This document shows, piece after piece, positions 9,015 through 17,229 of a stretch of DNA of 41,541 bases. Position 1 is the stretch's first letter, and every line of letters starts with the position of its first letter. The position numbers and the translations under genes are program-made. A model generated the notes under the pieces. The model searched no databases. It was given only the letters and a program-made list of their open reading frames with translations, and was not told where the DNA came from. The DNA lies in assembly GCA_006226415.1 (NCBI GenBank), contig SBGZ01000083.1, forward strand, positions 1 through 41,541, written 5' to 3'. The stretch is from Alphaproteobacteria bacterium (GTDB lineage: Bacteria > Pseudomonadota > Alphaproteobacteria > M2410).

Positions 9015-9958
9015 GCACGCCCTCTCCCACCCCCGAAACGGAACAAACAGACACCCACGCCGGACGCGCCATGACCGCGCCCATCCTGCCGGGCACCGGG
9101 CACAGCCCCATGGCCGGCGAAGGATTGACGCGGGTCATTGCGATTATGTGCTTCCTGGCCAGTGTGGCCTTGGGCGCCTGGATGGCGGTCGGTCAGGCGG
9201 CCAACAATTGGACCCTGAATCTGGCCCAATCCCTGACATTGCAGCTCAAACCAAACGCAGAAATGGCTGCCGACGAGCAAATGGCTACGGCCCTCGAGAT
9301 CCTTAAAAAGGCACCGGGCGTCGTTGAGGCAACCCCTGTGAGCGACACCCGGGCCGCGAGCCTTTTAGAGCCCTGGCTGGGCGACTCAACAATCATTGCC
9401 ACTTTGCCCTTGCCCAAGCTTGTGGAAATCAAGCTTGCCAGCTCCGGCAGCGATGTTTCGGCTCTTGCCTCGCAACTGACAGCGGCCATTCCCGGTGCGG
9501 TCCTGGACGATCACAGCCGCTGGAACAATCGCCTGGCGAGGTTTGCTGGCGCGCTGAGGTGGTTGGCCTTTGCGGTTTTGGCGCTCATTGTCACGGCCTC
9601 AGCCATGATCGTGGTATTTGCCACCCGGGCAGACATGGCCTCCAACCACGAAATCATCGAGGTTTTGCACTTGATTGGCGCCGAAGACCGTTTCATTGCA
9701 GGCCAATTTCAGAAGCATTTTCAATGGATTGCCCTATGGGCGAGCCTGATGGGTATCGGCGCGGCGGCGATTGTTTTTCTCGCCATGGGCCAGATTTCCG
9801 CGTTCAATGTCGATCCGGACACACAAGGTCTCCTGCCCACGTTGGCCTACCGTCCCGAGCTTTATTCCGCCCTCTTTCTGATCCCGGTTCTGACCGTGGT
9901 GACCGCCGCCCTCACGGCCCGCCAAACGGTCCTGCGAGTCCTGAAAGAGGTGATGTAA
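9011..9958 (+). CDS. ftsX: cell division protein FtsX
   Basis: 315 residues, the membrane partner of FtsE. Translation starts at a GTG in a GTGA overlap with the ftsE stop, so the subunits are probably made in step. A Pro/Thr-rich cytoplasmic N-terminus precedes membrane helix 1 (about 38-62). The periplasmic loop (about 63-175) is the part that in known FtsX proteins contacts murein hydrolase activators. Three more helices follow at about 180-205, 235-262 and 285-310. The four-helix layout and the C-terminal VTAALTARQTVLRVL are typical of FtsX. Confidence 0.95.
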   Translation: MSTPSPTPETEQTDTHAGRAMTAPILPGTGHSPMAGEGLTRVIAIMCFLASVALGAWMAVGQAANNWTLNLAQSLTLQLKPNAEMAADEQMATALEILKKAPGVVEATPVSDTRAASLLEPWLGDSTIIATLPLPKLVEIKLASSGSDVSALASQLTAAIPGAVLDDHSRWNNRLARFAGALRWLAFAVLALIVTASAMIVVFATRADMASNHEIIEVLHLIGAEDRFIAGQFQKHFQWIALWASLMGIGAAAIVFLAMGQISAFNVDPDTQGLLPTLAYRPELYSALFLIPVLTVVTAALTARQTVLRVLKEVM

Positions 9959-10045
9959 AGGCCTCTGAACACAGGCAAATTGATTACCGGCCAATATGTG
10001 CTAAACATCTGTCAGATTTGTAATCATAGGTCCATCTCTGGGCGG

Positions 10046-10074
10046 TTGACGGGTGCTATATCATCCGATATCTG
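10046..10074 (+). promoter_or_regulatory. candidate sigma70-type promoter of the autotransporter gene
   Basis: TTGACG (10046-10051) and TATCTG (10069-10074) are separated by 17 bases, 66 bases before the autotransporter ATG. The -35 is good and the -10 is weak. The 181-base gap after ftsX also holds an AGGAG ribosome-binding site at 10126-10130, nine bases before the start. The boxes are seen; promoter activity is inferred. Confidence 0.45.
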
Positions 10075-10139
10075 CGACCTTTCGGGGGGTTCCCATCCGG
10101 ACCTGAAACGAGACTGTACCCACTCAGGAGTTTTCCTCT

Positions 10140-13100
10140 ATGCCTGCCAAATTTAAGTCGAGATTGCTGCTTGGTGCCTGCTCGCTGGCCTATCTGTCAT
10201 CTCCAGCTTTTGCCGATGTGACGATCAGTGATGAACAAGCCGGGCCATTAGCGACCTCAACCATCAACGCAGGCGCTGCGGACAATATCATCCTTGAGTC
10301 CACCGGCATCATCTCGGCAGCTGGCGGGGTTGCCCTGACCATTGACTCAGGCAATACCGTCACAAATGGGGGCCAAATCACCGTCGACGACGTTGATAAC
10401 AGCACCGTGGTTCTCATCCTCGGCGGTCTGACAGGCGAGCTGGACAACAATTATCTGATTACCACGCCTGCTGATAACGTTAAGAATCTGGCCACCGGCA
10501 AATATGGGGTCCGCCTCATGGGTCCCGGGGACTTTACCGGCGACATCACCAATGAGCTCGGCGGCACCATCCGTGTCGGCGGGGCGAACTCCTATGCCGT
10601 CGCCCTTGAAACCGGCTTGATTGGTAATTTCACCAATCTGGGGACGATTGCCGCAAACGGCGATAACAACACAGCCGTTTGGGTCGGCGCTGACATCACC
10701 GGTGATTTCCGAAATCGCGGCAACATTTCGGCTCAAACCCTTGTCTACGAAGATGAGACCGATCCGGACAACATACTCTATTTCGTCACCGATACAGCGG
10801 TTGGCATTGGCGCCAGCATCAGTGGCGGTTTCCTAAATGATGGCCTGACCTATCAAGAAGCCATTGATGACATCGAAGATCCTGACAGATCTTTTGGCAC
10901 CATCACATCCAGCGGGGCGGTCGCCACCGTTTGGATTTCCCCTGAACTCAATGCCGCGGCGCCCGCCGATATCACCCTCGGGCCGGTCACCTCAAAAGGA
11001 GATGGCCAAGGCTTTCTAAATCTCGGCGTTATTTCAGCCGCCGGTCAAGCCACACAAGATGCGACAGCGGTCTGGATTGAAGGATATTTTGACGGCTTCA
11101 CGACTTACACCGTCGATCTTTCCGGCGGATTGCGCAGTGACAACACGATCAAGGCAAACGCTTCCGATGCGGACGCCACAGCGCTTTACATCGGCGCCAA
11201 TGTTATTGTTCCGGAAATTGTCAACTATGGCGCCATCACCGCCGCGGCCGATGGCACTGAAGAAATCTACTCTGTCACCGCCCTCAAGGTCGCGACAACC
11301 CCCGACAGCGTCGACATTGTTAACTATGGCGCCATTGCCGCTCAGGCCTATGTGGAATCCCAGTCTATCCTGGCTATCCAGGATGTTACCGGCGCTATTT
11401 CCAGCATTACAAATACGGGCACGATTTCAGCCTGGGAGTTAACACCCAATGCTCAACAATCGCGCTCACAAATCGCAGGTACGGCCATTGATCTGACCGC
11501 CAACACAACCGGCACACTCATCGTCAACGAAAAGCGCTGGCTGACTGAAGGCGCCGATCCCGACGATCCAGACGATGATGTCTATTCCAACGCCCGCATC
11601 AATGGCGACATTTTGATGGGCAGCGGAGATGACACCTTCATGTTCAATTCCGGCCGCATCGACGGCGATGTCTCTCTCGGAATGGGCTTGGATTATTTCT
11701 TCCTCGGCGCCGAGAGTATCTTCAACGGGTTCCTGATTTCAGAATACGGTACAGCCTCGGCTGATATTGAAGGCAATCTGGCCCTCAATTCAGCGGCGAC
11801 AGTTGACCTGGACACCCTGACCATCGCCGACACCTCCACAATTACCCTCAACATCAACCCGGACGCTCTCAATGCCGGTTTCATGGTGGGAAATCTCGCC
11901 ACTTTGGACCCAGGCGTAACCTTCGCCACAAATTTTGAAAGCATCATAACGGCCAACACCACCTACACCATCATCGGCGGCGCGGGCGCGATTGATCTGC
12001 TGGGCGGACTGGGCTCTCTGGTTCTTGAGGAGACGCCCTATGCCTACAATATTGCCTTAGTGCTGAATGACGACCTGGTGCTTCAGATCGCCCCCAAAAC
12101 CGCCGAAGAACTCGGGCTCAATGAAAGCCTGACGACCTTCTATGACCCCTTGCGCGAGGCGATGAATATCAACACCAATTTGACCACGTCCTTCCACTCG
12201 ATTGTTGAACAGCGCGAATTTGAACGGGTCCTGAACGGTGCCTTGCCAGATGACACAAACGCCAGTTTCGAACTGGGGCAGCTGGCTTTCCGCAACATTG
12301 CGCAATCGGCAACCGATCGCCCTCTGCTCTCCGCACAGCGTTACAGAACCGGCCAGTTCTGGGCGACCGAAAACGGGTTTACGCGTACCCAGGACCCCTC
12401 TGATACCGCACGCGGATATAGCGCCAGCGGCTTCCAGATGGCGGGGGGCTATGAGGTCACCAACGGCTTGTTTGATCAACTGGGCGTTGGGCTAGCGCTT
12501 TCTTCCATTAGCAGCGAGCCGGATGGCTCTGAATCCAAGCCTTACAAGTCATGGACCACATGGCTGCTCGGCTATGGTGTCACCTCCTTTGATCGTCTGA
12601 CACTGACCGGCCTTTATGGCTACGGCATGTCTGAAAACCGCTCCAACCGCATCTTGACTGTCCAGGGCACACGCTACAAAGCGGAAGCTGATTGGACCGG
12701 CACGATGCACGGCGGATATTTCGAAGCAAAATACCGTCTGGGTGCGGACGACCTTTACATGGACCCTTATGCTTCGATCACCTATCTGAGCCTGGACGAG
12801 GACGCCTATCAGGAAAAAGGTGATGTCGGCTTCATCTTGCGAGGAGGCGAATTCTCTCAAACCGGAACCATTGGGGAGATCGGTACCGTCTTCGGTATGG
12901 AAACCCAAGGCAAGAGAATGTTCTACACAACTGAGTTCAAGATCGGTTACCGCGACTCCTCTGTCGACGAGCCTTACAATCGGGAATATCAATTCTATAA
13001 AGAATCCATTCCTGATGTTGACCCCGGGTATGACGGCACGCCCTTCATGCTCTACGGCCCTGAAATGGATGGCGGTGCGGCGGTTATCGGCTTCTCGATA

Positions 13101-13205
13101 TTTGGAGAATCAGACCTGACCCGGATTGGGTTCGCTTACGAAGGCACCTTTGGCGATGGCGGCACTGACCACCGTCTTCAACTGGTTCTAAAATGGCGCT
13201 TCTAA
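10140..13205 (+). CDS. autotransporter (type Va secretion) with beta-helix-like passenger
   Basis: 1021 residues. A signal peptide (residues 1-25, cleavage after AFA) precedes a long Thr/Asn/Gly/Ile-rich passenger (about 26-690). The passenger has repeating TNxGxI / NYGAI strands typical of a right-handed beta helix. Around residues 480-525 there are two GxGxDxF-like turns (GSGDDTF, GMGLDYF) reminiscent of calcium-binding RTX repeats, after an Asp-rich DPDDPDDD stretch. The last ~285 residues (from about 735) are the 12-strand autotransporter barrel, ending in an aromatic VLKWRF terminus as required for BAM recognition. The passenger should be displayed on or released from the cell surface; its ligand or activity is unknown. 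The gene sits between ftsX and ydcF with its own putative promoter and terminator. Confidence 0.9.
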   Translation: MPAKFKSRLLLGACSLAYLSSPAFADVTISDEQAGPLATSTINAGAADNIILESTGIISAAGGVALTIDSGNTVTNGGQITVDDVDNSTVVLILGGLTGELDNNYLITTPADNVKNLATGKYGVRLMGPGDFTGDITNELGGTIRVGGANSYAVALETGLIGNFTNLGTIAANGDNNTAVWVGADITGDFRNRGNISAQTLVYEDETDPDNILYFVTDTAVGIGASISGGFLNDGLTYQEAIDDIEDPDRSFGTITSSGAVATVWISPELNAAAPADITLGPVTSKGDGQGFLNLGVISAAGQATQDATAVWIEGYFDGFTTYTVDLSGGLRSDNTIKANASDADATALYIGANVIVPEIVNYGAITAAADGTEEIYSVTALKVATTPDSVDIVNYGAIAAQAYVESQSILAIQDVTGAISSITNTGTISAWELTPNAQQSRSQIAGTAIDLTANTTGTLIVNEKRWLTEGADPDDPDDDVYSNARINGDILMGSGDDTFMFNSGRIDGDVSLGMGLDYFFLGAESIFNGFLISEYGTASADIEGNLALNSAATVDLDTLTIADTSTITLNINPDALNAGFMVGNLATLDPGVTFATNFESIITANTTYTIIGGAGAIDLLGGLGSLVLEETPYAYNIALVLNDDLVLQIAPKTAEELGLNESLTTFYDPLREAMNINTNLTTSFHSIVEQREFERVLNGALPDDTNASFELGQLAFRNIAQSATDRPLLSAQRYRTGQFWATENGFTRTQDPSDTARGYSASGFQMAGGYEVTNGLFDQLGVGLALSSISSEPDGSESKPYKSWTTWLLGYGVTSFDRLTLTGLYGYGMSENRSNRILTVQGTRYKAEADWTGTMHGGYFEAKYRLGADDLYMDPYASITYLSLDEDAYQEKGDVGFILRGGEFSQTGTIGEIGTVFGMETQGKRMFYTTEFKIGYRDSSVDEPYNREYQFYKESIPDVDPGYDGTPFMLYGPEMDGGAAVIGFSIFGESDLTRIGFAYEGTFGDGGTDHRLQLVLKWRF

Positions 13206-13233
13206 AAGCACCATTTCCGACCTCAGTCAAATC

Positions 13234-13264
13234 ATGTGGGAGCCTCTGGCTCCCACATTTTTTT
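13234..13264 (+). terminator. strong intrinsic terminator after the autotransporter gene
   Basis: A perfect 11-bp stem (ATGTGGGAGCC at 13234-13244, GGCTCCCACAT at 13248-13258) with a TCT loop is followed by six T. It begins 28 bases after the stop codon and separates the autotransporter from ydcF. Confidence 0.96.
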
Positions 13265-13347
13265 GTCTCGGAAGCCATCTGTGCTAAGCTGAAATACCGG
13301 TGCTCAAGGGGAGACACTGGAGTTTGTAATTGTAGAGTGGCCAAGAT

Positions 13348-13980
13348 ATGGTAGCCAGATCATCCATATTCCTGTCCCAACGTAGAAGGCAACACGCCCT
13401 GCTGCGCAAATTTCTTGCATTTGCACTACTCTTGGTCCTCGTCGCCCTTCTGATTGGCTTTGGGCGTTTTATGTCACTGTTGCCGTCCGACGCTCCGAAA
13501 AATCCAAAGGCCGATGCCATCATTGTGTTGACAGGAGGCGGCGACCGCATCGCCGCGGGCATGAAACTGCTCACCGATGGCAGTGCCAACCGCATGCTAA
13601 TCTCCGGTGTGAATGACCAGATCTTGCGACAGGAAGTGCGGGAACTGATTTCGCCTGAACGGCAGGAAAAATTCGATTGCTGTGTGGATCTGGGCACCGA
13701 CGCCCGCAACACCATTGGTAACGCCATTGAGTCAGCCGCCTGGGCCGCAGAGCATGGCTACAATGAGGTCATTCTCGTCACCGCCTATTACCATATGCCC
13801 CGATCTCTCGCGGAGATGAAAAACGCTGACGCCGGCCTGACCATTATTGCCTATCCGGTTTTCCCCAAGAGCCTGAACCGGGAGGGCTGGTGGCATAGCC
13901 CCCACGCGATCCGCCTGCTTGTCACCGAATACGGCAAGTACCTTGTTGCCCACCTCCGTTTTCGGTTAAATCACGGTTGA
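13348..13980 (+). CDS. ydcF: YdcF family (DUF218) membrane-anchored protein
   Basis: 210 residues. A basic N-terminus and one membrane helix (about 17-42) are followed by a DUF218 domain: DAIIVLTGGGDRIAAGMKLL, the LGTDARNTIGNA motif with conserved Asn, and VTAYYHMPRSLAEM. SanA/ElyC/YdcF proteins of this family act in the envelope, where ElyC and SanA affect peptidoglycan or envelope integrity, but a reaction is not established. The ATG at 13348 is chosen because it starts just before the basic segment and helix; its ribosome-binding site is weak. In other alphaproteobacteria this gene commonly follows ftsX directly; here the autotransporter intervenes. Confidence 0.88.
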   Translation: MVARSSIFLSQRRRQHALLRKFLAFALLLVLVALLIGFGRFMSLLPSDAPKNPKADAIIVLTGGGDRIAAGMKLLTDGSANRMLISGVNDQILRQEVRELISPERQEKFDCCVDLGTDARNTIGNAIESAAWAAEHGYNEVILVTAYYHMPRSLAEMKNADAGLTIIAYPVFPKSLNREGWWHSPHAIRLLVTEYGKYLVAHLRFRLNHG

Positions 13981-14022
13981 GTGCGCTTGCGCTGATTCTT
14001 GACCCCTGACCCCCACGCGTTG

Positions 14023-14748
14023 ATGACCTTTCTGAGATCCCTCCTCTTCAACATCTATGTCTATGTCGTGACATTGGTCATGGGGCTCCTGTGGCTGCCC
14101 ACATTGCTGTGGCCGGACCGCTCACCTGTGGTCCATGGCATCAGATGGTGGGGCAACGCGCTGCGCTGGGGTTTGCGGGTCCTGTGCAAGATCACCCACG
14201 AGGTGCACGGCCTTGAGCATCTCGCCGACGGCCCCAAACTCATCGCCGCCAAGCATCAGTCCATGTGGGAAACAGCCATCTTCTTCTCGCTGATCAAGGA
14301 CCCGGCCATTGTCCTCAAGCGCGAGCTCATGTGGATCCCCATCATCGGCTGGTATTCCGCCAAGGCCGGCATGATTCAGGTCAACCGTGCCGCTGCCGCC
14401 AAGGCGCTGAAATCCATGCTGGCCCAGGCTGAGGCACGGCTGGCCCGCGGGCAAACCGTGGTTATCTTCCCGGAAGGCACCCGCCGGGCACCCCTGGCCG
14501 ATCCCGCCTATAAGCCGGGGGTCGCTGCCCTCTATACGCGGCTGAAAGTCCCTTGCATTCCGGTGGCGACCAATTCTGGCCTTTGCTGGCCCCGCCGCAC
14601 CATCATCAAGCACCCAGGGGTCATCACCCTCGAAATCCTGCCACCCATAGAGCCCGGCCTGAAACGCCGGGATTTTGAAAAACGGCTCGAAACCGCCATC
14701 GAGGACGCATCAAACGCCCTCGCCGCCGCCGCCACACCAAAAGACTGA
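14023..14748 (+). CDS. plsC: 1-acyl-sn-glycerol-3-phosphate acyltransferase
   Basis: 241 residues from the ATG at 14023; a TTG at 13999 would add eight residues. It acylates lysophosphatidic acid to phosphatidic acid at the inner membrane. The N-terminal hydrophobic segment starts at once (LLFNIYVYVVTLVMGLLWLP). The catalytic block is KHQSMWET with H78; the fifth position is Glu83 where the classical HX4D motif has Asp. The substrate-binding block FPEGTR (E151-R154) is intact. It lies 42 bases after ydcF and probably shares its transcript. The family is clear; acyl donor preference is not. Confidence 0.93.
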   Translation: MTFLRSLLFNIYVYVVTLVMGLLWLPTLLWPDRSPVVHGIRWWGNALRWGLRVLCKITHEVHGLEHLADGPKLIAAKHQSMWETAIFFSLIKDPAIVLKRELMWIPIIGWYSAKAGMIQVNRAAAAKALKSMLAQAEARLARGQTVVIFPEGTRRAPLADPAYKPGVAALYTRLKVPCIPVATNSGLCWPRRTIIKHPGVITLEILPPIEPGLKRRDFEKRLETAIEDASNALAAAATPKD

Positions 14749-14757
14749 CAGCCGGGC

Positions 14758-14782
14758 GGAACATTTGTTCCACAGCCTGTGG
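14758..14782. promoter_or_regulatory. paired short palindromes upstream of nrdJ (LexA-like GAAC-N4-GTTC)
   Basis: GGAACATTTGTTCC (14758-14771) is an inverted repeat containing GAAC-N4-GTTC, the form of the LexA box of Gram-positive bacteria. Usual alphaproteobacterial boxes are direct repeats GTTC-N7-GTTC. It abuts a second inverted repeat, CCACAG-C-CTGTGG (14770-14782). There is no T-run, so this is not an obvious terminator. A regulator-binding role is a guess from symmetry and position about 150 bases before nrdJ. Confidence 0.3.
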
Positions 14783-14933
14783 ATGAAATGAAAATCCTAA
14801 TTAACCTCAATTGCTTATAACATCAGCGCCTGTGAACAGTCTTATGGAAACATAAGGAGAACATTCTATTGCCTGGCAGGCCCCGCATCCCTAAAATAGC
14901 TCTCCTTGAGAGCCCCCGAACGAAGAGAATGAC

Positions 14934-17222
14934 ATGAGCGACCTCTTGAACCAACCTGACGGCATCGCCGCACAGATCTGGGACATGAAATATCGGTTCA
15001 AAGAGCCCGATGGCACCCCCATTGACGCAACTGTCGAGGACACCTGGAACCGTGTCGCCGCGGCATTGGCGGCAGGCGAAAAAGAAGGCCAACGCGCCGC
15101 CTGGACCGAAAAATTCCGGGACGCTCTGGCAGATTACAAATTCCTGCCCGCGGGCCGCATTATTGCAGGCGCGGGCACCGAGCGCACAGTCACGCTTTTT
15201 AACTGCTTCGTCATGGGCACCATCCCCGATGACATGGAGGGCATCTTTGAAAACCTGAAAGAGGCCGCCATCACCATGCAGCAAGGGGGCGGCATCGGAT
15301 ATGACTTCTCGACCCTGCGCCCCAAAGGGGCCCTGGTCAAAGGCGTGGGCGCCGATGCCTCAGGTCCTCTCTCCTTCATGGATGTCTGGGATTCCATGTG
15401 CCGCACCATCATGTCCGCTGGCTCACGCCGGGGCGCCATGATGGCGGTCATGCGCTGCGACCATCCCGACATAGAAGATTTCATCACCGCCAAGCGCGAC
15501 CCGGGGCGCCTTCGCGCCTTCAATCTGTCGGTGCTGGCAACCGATGCCTTTATGGAAGCGGTGAAGGGGAACAAGGACTGGAACCTTGTTTTCGACGGCA
15601 AGATCTACAGGACGGTCAAAGCGCGCGATCTTTGGGACAAGATCATGCATTCGACCTATGCGTTCGCCGAGCCGGGTGTGATCTTCATCGACCGCATCAA
15701 CAAGGCCAACAATCTGAACTATTGCGAGACCATTGCCGCCACCAACCCTTGCGGCGAGCAGCCTTTGCCGCCCTATGGCGCATGTCTTTTGGGCTCGATC
15801 AATCTGGCCCGCCTGGTGAAGGATCCCTTCACCGACACGGCCGCCATTGATGAGGATGAGCTTGCAAAGCTGACCGCCACGGCCGTGCGCATGATGGACA
15901 ATGTTGTGGATGTGAGCCGTTTCCCGCTTCAGGCCCAGGCCCGGGAAGCCGCCGCCAAGCGCCGCATTGGCTTAGGCGTGACGGGCCTCGCCGATGCGCT
16001 GATCATGTGCAAGACCACTTACGGGTCCAAAGCATCGGTCAAATTGATCGAGACCTGGCTTGCCGCCATTGAGCGCGCCGCCTATCTCGCCTCTGCCCAA
16101 CTGGCGGAGGAAAAAGGCGCCTTTCCGCTCTTTGACAAGCAAGCCTATCTGGCGGGCGAAACCATCGCCCATCTGGACGAGGACGTAAAAGAAGCCATCG
16201 CCCAACACGGCATTCGCAATGCGCTTTTGACCTCCATCGCCCCCACAGGCACCATCTCGCTCTTTGCCGGCAATGTATCGAGCGGCATCGAGCCGGTTTT
16301 CTCTTACTCCTACAAGCGCAAGGTCCTGCTCGCCGATGGCACAAGGCAGGAAGAAACCGTTTCCGACTATGCCTACCGCGCCTATCTCGATCAGGGCGGC
16401 GACCCCGACGATCTGCCGGACTATTTCGTCACCGCGCAGACCCTTTCGCCGGATGATCACGTGCGCGTCCAGGCCGCAGCCCAAAAACATATCGATTCAT
16501 CGATTTCCAAAACCATCAACGTGCCGGAGGAAATCTCGTTTGAAGCCTTCAAGAATGTTTACATGGAGGCCTATGAGACCGGCTGCAAAGGCTGCACCAC
16601 CTATCGTCCCAATGAGGTGACGGGCTCGGTCCTGTCGATCGAAGAGACCAAGCCCGCCGAAGAGGCCAAGCCGGTAAAGAGCAGCGCGACGGGCGGCGTT
16701 GTCTATATGACCCAGCCGCTCGACCGGCCGGGCTCCCTCGGTGGTTCCACCTACAAGGTCCGCTGGCCGGAAAGCGATCATGCCATCTATATCACCATCA
16801 ACGATATTGAGCAGGATGGCCGCGCCCGCCCCTTCGAGATCTTCATTAATTCAAAGAATATGGAGCACTACGCCTGGACCGTTGCGCTCACCCGCATGAT
16901 CTCGGCGGTCTTCCGCCGCGGCGGCGATGTGACCTTCGTGGTCGATGAGCTGAAGGCCGTCTTTGATCCACGCGGCGGCCAATGGATGAACGGGCGCTAT
17001 GTGCCCTCGCTCCTGGCCGCCATTGGCGAGGTCATCGAAGAGCACATGCGCGCCATCGGCTTTATCAAGGAAGATGAGACCCCGCTTCAGGATGTCGCCA
17101 AAAAGAAAGCTGTTGGCGAAGGCGCTCCAGGCAAGCTTTGCCCCAAGTGTTCCATGCCGAGCCTGGTAAAAGTCGAAGGATGCGAAACCTGCATGTCCTG
17201 CGGCCACTCCAAATGCAGCTGA
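14934..17222 (+). CDS. nrdJ: adenosylcobalamin-dependent (class II) ribonucleotide reductase
   Basis: 762 residues. It reduces ribonucleotides to deoxyribonucleotides using a B12-derived thiyl radical, needs no oxygen and has no small subunit. Visible active-site parts are the redox cysteine C91 in FNCFVMG, NPCGEQPLPPYGACLLGSIN (C273 and E275), and the PTGTISLFAGNVSSGIEP phosphate loop. The C-terminal ~150 residues hold the extra domain of NrdJ. They end in a Cys-rich tail with C736, C739, C750, C753, C756 and C761, which can act in disulfide relay or zinc binding. AAGAGAA lies just upstream of the ATG. The next gene starts seven bases after the stop, so they are co-transcribed. I see no cobalamin riboswitch in the 185-base leader. 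Confidence 0.96.
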   Translation: MSDLLNQPDGIAAQIWDMKYRFKEPDGTPIDATVEDTWNRVAAALAAGEKEGQRAAWTEKFRDALADYKFLPAGRIIAGAGTERTVTLFNCFVMGTIPDDMEGIFENLKEAAITMQQGGGIGYDFSTLRPKGALVKGVGADASGPLSFMDVWDSMCRTIMSAGSRRGAMMAVMRCDHPDIEDFITAKRDPGRLRAFNLSVLATDAFMEAVKGNKDWNLVFDGKIYRTVKARDLWDKIMHSTYAFAEPGVIFIDRINKANNLNYCETIAATNPCGEQPLPPYGACLLGSINLARLVKDPFTDTAAIDEDELAKLTATAVRMMDNVVDVSRFPLQAQAREAAAKRRIGLGVTGLADALIMCKTTYGSKASVKLIETWLAAIERAAYLASAQLAEEKGAFPLFDKQAYLAGETIAHLDEDVKEAIAQHGIRNALLTSIAPTGTISLFAGNVSSGIEPVFSYSYKRKVLLADGTRQEETVSDYAYRAYLDQGGDPDDLPDYFVTAQTLSPDDHVRVQAAAQKHIDSSISKTINVPEEISFEAFKNVYMEAYETGCKGCTTYRPNEVTGSVLSIEETKPAEEAKPVKSSATGGVVYMTQPLDRPGSLGGSTYKVRWPESDHAIYITINDIEQDGRARPFEIFINSKNMEHYAWTVALTRMISAVFRRGGDVTFVVDELKAVFDPRGGQWMNGRYVPSLLAAIGEVIEEHMRAIGFIKEDETPLQDVAKKKAVGEGAPGKLCPKCSMPSLVKVEGCETCMSCGHSKCS

Positions 17223-17229
17223 GGCCTTT

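Noticed and set aside
14758-14782. Terminator for plsC
   Set aside because: The inverted repeats are short, with one- or two-base spacers, and no T-run follows.
14749-14933. Cobalamin riboswitch upstream of the B12-dependent reductase
   Set aside because: No B12-box consensus or multi-stem core can be found in the 185-base leader; only a short GCCTG-G-CAGGC repeat is present.
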